Assembly (NCBI GenBank): GCA_008360955.1
Contig: LUCM01004654.1
Location: 59,280 to 123,279, forward strand
DNA length: 64,000 nucleotides
Direction of reading: 5' to 3'
Source of the DNA: Fasciolopsis buskii
Taxonomy: Eukaryota > Platyhelminthes > Trematoda > Plagiorchiida > Fasciolidae
Under the pieces are notes generated by a model. The model ran no database searches, was not told the DNA's origin, and saw only the letters and a list, made by a program, of their open reading frames with translations. Positions 60,761 through 64,000 of this stretch are shown here, piece by piece (the first letter of the stretch is position 1; each line of letters begins with the position of its first letter). A program made the position numbers and the translations under genes.

Positions 60761-61015
60761 TTAAACTTCGTGATAGGTTGCGTAGACAACCGGCCAATAA
60801 TAGCCATGGTACCCAAGCATGACAAAATTCAGGCGGTCCTTCAGTGTTATTCGACCGAATATATTATGCCCATCGTAATTTTTCTTATTTTGTAATTTAA
60901 TAATAATAACTTGTAAATTAACCCCGAAAGTGTCTTCCACCACTTGTAGGTTCCTCAATACCTTTAGTTGCATAGCTTCAGTCGGAGGCATTCCAGTGTC
61001 ATTGGTGATCGGCAT
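60761..61015 (-). CDS. OTU-like cysteine protease C-terminal module, copy 3
   Basis: An 84-codon open frame (ATG at 61015, stop at 60761). The order of elements fits the C-terminal half of an OTU-type cysteine protease: TEAMQLKVL (residues 12-20, like the W-G-x-E-x-x-x-L helix), FGVNLQVIII (30-39, central strand), GRITL (54-58), then LGYHGYYWPVV (67-77), the strand that would carry the catalytic histidine. In this copy a tyrosine stands where copy 1 (35281) has histidine before the tryptophan, so it may be inactive. The catalytic Asp/Cys half is absent upstream, where a stop precedes the frame. Homology to copies 1 and 2 extends to 60725. Function is inferred from pattern only. Confidence 0.4.
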   Translation of the reverse strand: MPITNDTGMPPTEAMQLKVLRNLQVVEDTFGVNLQVIIIKLQNKKNYDGHNIFGRITLKDRLNFVMLGYHGYYWPVVYATYHEV

Positions 61016-62128
61016 GCAAACGCTGAATTCCGCTTTACGATTTCAAGCACACACTACTTCACTTCATCCATCCAGTCATCAGCGACAAGATAGTGATTAA
61101 ACATTTCCCATCCGAAAAAGGTAATCATTTTCAATCTTAGATCCGTTGATCACTTTGCTGATAACGGCTAGGCTTATTATCACATCTGACCGAACGGGAT
61201 CCTAAGTAGTTCTGTGTCACTCCATGACTCGCGATCATGATTCCCTGTTTCCGAACCTCCTGGAAACTGGATCCGAGGGGCTATGGGGTATGTCCCTTCC
61301 ACTTGAAATGTGTAACAGAACCGAAACTGAATCTCAGCTGGCTATCGTGCTTGTTTGCTACCTGCTCACTACGGTCCCTTTGATGAAAATGCATTTTTTC
61401 GTGCTTTTACCAAATTCCAAGATTACTTACAATAAACATTGACAAGACCGATTACATTTATATGGATCCCACTAGCAAAATTTAAAATCAACGTATGATT
61501 ATAACCATATGAAAGATGATATCGCGACAAGTCGTGATCTAGACTGTCACGCTTGTAACCGGCCCACTTAAGTCTTCTTCTGCTTGATTTATTACTAAGG
61601 TCAACTCATTCAGACATCGAGGATTGGGCGGAGGAAGACTGACGACAAACATTGCACCTCGGTGGAATGTAAATAACAAACATCATGTTTATTTCTTGTC
61701 GAGAATCAACAGATCATTGAAATTCAATCGCTTTTGCACAAGTCTATTAACATTTTCATGCCTCGACAGTTGCGATCAGAAACACTCATACTAATGGGAA
61801 GTATTGTTTTGGTTCGTCCGAGAAACGAACTGTCACATTTCACAAATGGAAGAGGCGAGAAACTCATCATTTTGTTTGTTTGTTTGTTTGTTTGTTTCTT
61901 TGTTCGTCGGTGTGTAGTTCCTTGAGATACCTTATCGGCTATTGTCAACCGTGAAGTGCTATACCAGTGCCAGAGTTCTTTCAGAAAGCTTGATTGAGGA
62001 AGGACCAAACAGGAACAAAACATTGTGTGACACAATATCACTCTCTCTCACACACAGTCCGAGTGAAATACCATGTAGATGAAGGCTAAATCGATGCAAT
62101 GTTTGGACAATTTTTTGACTAGAATTGG
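61016..62128. other. no supported gene; TTTG repeat
   Basis: A TTTG array lies at 61869-61896. A 72-codon plus frame at 61224-61442 is unrecognised. Confidence 0.5.
61869..61896. repeat. (TTTG)n microsatellite
   Basis: Six or seven TTTG units. Confidence 0.9.
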
Positions 62129-62308
62129 CCGGCGATGGCCAAGCCGATAGAGTCGCGGCGTTTGGACGTCAAGGTCACGGGTTCCAATCCTCCCATCGCC
62201 AGTCAACTTCCCCATTTGGCAGTTCTCTGTTGGTCGCGGACCCCTTCATAAAAAATGAGGTATATTGTTATGCCATTAATAAAAAAGAAGTAAAAGATGA
62301 AAGATAAA
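62129..62308 (+). mobile_element. SINE family 1, full-length copy
   Basis: Head with box A GCGATGGCCAAGCCGATAG and box B GGTTCCAATCC, body CCATTTGGCAGTTCTC, tail TTAATAAAAAAGAAGTAAAAG and GATGAAAGATAAAG. The CA-to-TC change in box B is shared with the copy at 62842, so the two belong to one subfamily. Confidence 0.85.
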
Positions 62309-62841
62309 GTTATTTGACTGACTGTTTTAGAAAGAACGGCGATCTGAAGCGTACAAAATTTTGCCTACCCAGGGCTTTTCTAATTTTGGATTTCCAATTA
62401 ACTTACGCGAAAAAGTGTTTGCTCTAGGGATAATCGTATATTTCAATGTCAGAAATGAGAGCGTAAAAATAGCCACGCAATGTTCAAACAACCGAAACAC
62501 CGACCGTTTCGTACAAGTTCCGTTGTGCAACAGTGTGGACCAGGAAAAACGTCAGTCCGATTTTTGGTTCGGTTCCATGACGTGGTCTTTATGTGCCAAG
62601 ACACAGAGCAAGCCCCGAATAGCAGTTATAGTCTGACACCGAACAAAGCTGTTCATCCTGTCAGGGTGATGGATGGTGGCTAAGTCAGGACAAATCAAAT
62701 GGCCGTTTTTTATCCATGTGGATATGAGTGAATTTTTGACTCGAAAACAAACCGAACGAATGATATTATTTTCGAGAAGAATGCAAACATGCTTCCGCAT
62801 GCTTTGTGATAAAGTAGGCGGCTTGAGAAAATGATAATGAA

Positions 62842-63021
62842 GGCGGTGGTCCAGCGGATAAGGTCGTGGCGTTCGGACGTCAAGGTCACGGGCTCCAATC
62901 CTCCCACCGCCAGTCAACTTCCTCACTTGGCAGCCCTTTGTTGGCCGCGGTCCCCTTCCTCATTACTGATGCACGTTGCTGTTTCATTAATAAAGGAAGT
63001 AAAAGATGAAAGATAAAAGAG
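62842..63021 (+). mobile_element. SINE family 1, full-length copy
   Basis: Head with box A GGTGGTCCAGCGGATAAGG and box B GGCTCCAATCC, body CACTTGGCAGCCC and GGCCGCGGTCCCCTTCC, tail TTAATAAAGGAAGTAAAAG then GATGAAAGATAAAAG. It is in the same orientation as, and only 533 bp downstream of, the copy at 62129-62308. Confidence 0.85.
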
Positions 63022-64000
63022 ATTAACAATGCATCAGTCCTGCCGTCGGACGTGAGCTCCAAATTACCCAACTACTGGTACCCGATTTGAGGCGCAAACG
63101 AACCAGGTAAGGATTAGGACCGTTCCTATACAGGCAGGCACGTGAAAGGAGTAGCCTAAATTTAGAATGATTTGATGAATATGGAAAAAATCTCGGACAT
63201 AGAAACGTTAAAACAATACTTCACTATCTGAAAATGTGTCACAAGCATCAAAATGCCTGTAACTCTGTTAACTGTATTACAACATGCAAACTGTTCTAAA
63301 GATTTGACGATAAGGAAAACAAAAGTTCTCTTTGTTCAAGACGAAACTTGTGCTGAGAAGTGGCAGAAAAATAAAGTAAGAATGCATGCGGTAGCAAACT
63401 GAAGAACACATTCATATGACACTCGGCGTTTCCGGCCCAGAAGACACGAATTAGGGTCTGTGCACTTTGCAAGTCACAGATTCGATAAACTTGGTCCAAG
63501 AAACACGGGGAACCAAATGAACTCCAAAGTCGTCGAGAGGAAAATTTTTTCGGGTATATCTGCTGTCAACTACCAACAATGGACTGTCAGTGAAGAAGTA
63601 TGAATACCGGAAACCAAACTAAAGATTGAAAGGTACATTATTACACTGAAGATCACTCAACGACAGGGGAAAAACAGTTACTGAGCTCATACAGGTTAAC
63701 TTGGCACTCTAACGACAGTAAGAAATTACAACTAATCATACTGGGGAAAATGGGAGTTTATTAATGCACAGAGAACGGAAATGTAGATGGAATGGTTCTT
63801 TGGAAACCGCCTGAAGTAACTGGAAGGAGTGGGAATTTATTCTTATCGAAAGTAGCAAACTGAGCTCGGTTGCGTAAGACAATCACAACTTATGGACCTG
63901 AGCCGTTTTCATGGAAGGTTATCTAAGAAAGATCCACAGCGATCTAGGCAACCAAAAGCGTCAGTAAGGTCGATTAAAATTTGATTAGGAAACAATCCCT
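63022..64000. other. no supported gene
   Basis: Anonymous sequence to the window edge. A 67-codon minus frame at 63296-63499 has no motif. Confidence 0.5.

Overview
The window reads as gene-poor, repeat-rich nuclear DNA of a eukaryote. There are no prokaryotic operons, ribosome-binding sites or long ORFs. The best fit is a parasitic flatworm, probably a digenean trematode. That call rests on three things seen here: relics of an RTE-like LINE whose reverse-transcriptase phrases resemble those I know from fluke genomes, a Penelope-like element (PLE) with a GIY-YIG endonuclease, and many tRNA-derived SINEs. It is an inference; no host gene gives a species. The GC content looks moderate.

Layout. 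1-12 kb: mostly anonymous DNA with one SINE, a 450-bp trinucleotide tract (5926-6380), three short possible exons and a decayed LINE 3' end (7770-8300). 12-19 kb: two tRNA-derived SINE families, simple repeats and a foldback element flanked by AT repeats (18780-19110). 20-21 kb: the two 5' exons of my best candidate gene, a secreted cysteine-rich protein (20401-20583 and 20921-21036). 25.3-25.6 kb: a tandem pair of about 147-bp units. 29.9-33.5 kb: a nested transposon block made of an RTE-like LINE split by a SINE, a second SINE and a PLE relic with a possible decayed hammerhead ribozyme. 35-61 kb: three diverged minus-strand copies of a module resembling the C-terminal part of an OTU-like cysteine protease (35.3, 47.2 and 60.8 kb); a cysteine-rich exon at 39835-40183 whose phase fits the 20-kb exons; a second, very regular foldback at 40900-41290; and the longest non-repetitive ORF, on the minus strand at 42154-42729. 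52-63 kb: four more SINE copies, a fourth copy of the foldback-associated repeat and a possible cysteine-containing exon at 59035-59308.

How it fits together. If the 20.4, 20.9 and 39.8 kb exons form one gene, it would encode about 215 residues with a signal peptide and about 16 cysteines, and most of the intervening 19 kb, including the transposon block, would be intron. This is testable but unproven: no homologue is recognised and short ORFs with plausible splice sites do arise by chance in 64 kb. The transposable-element calls are much firmer than the exon calls.
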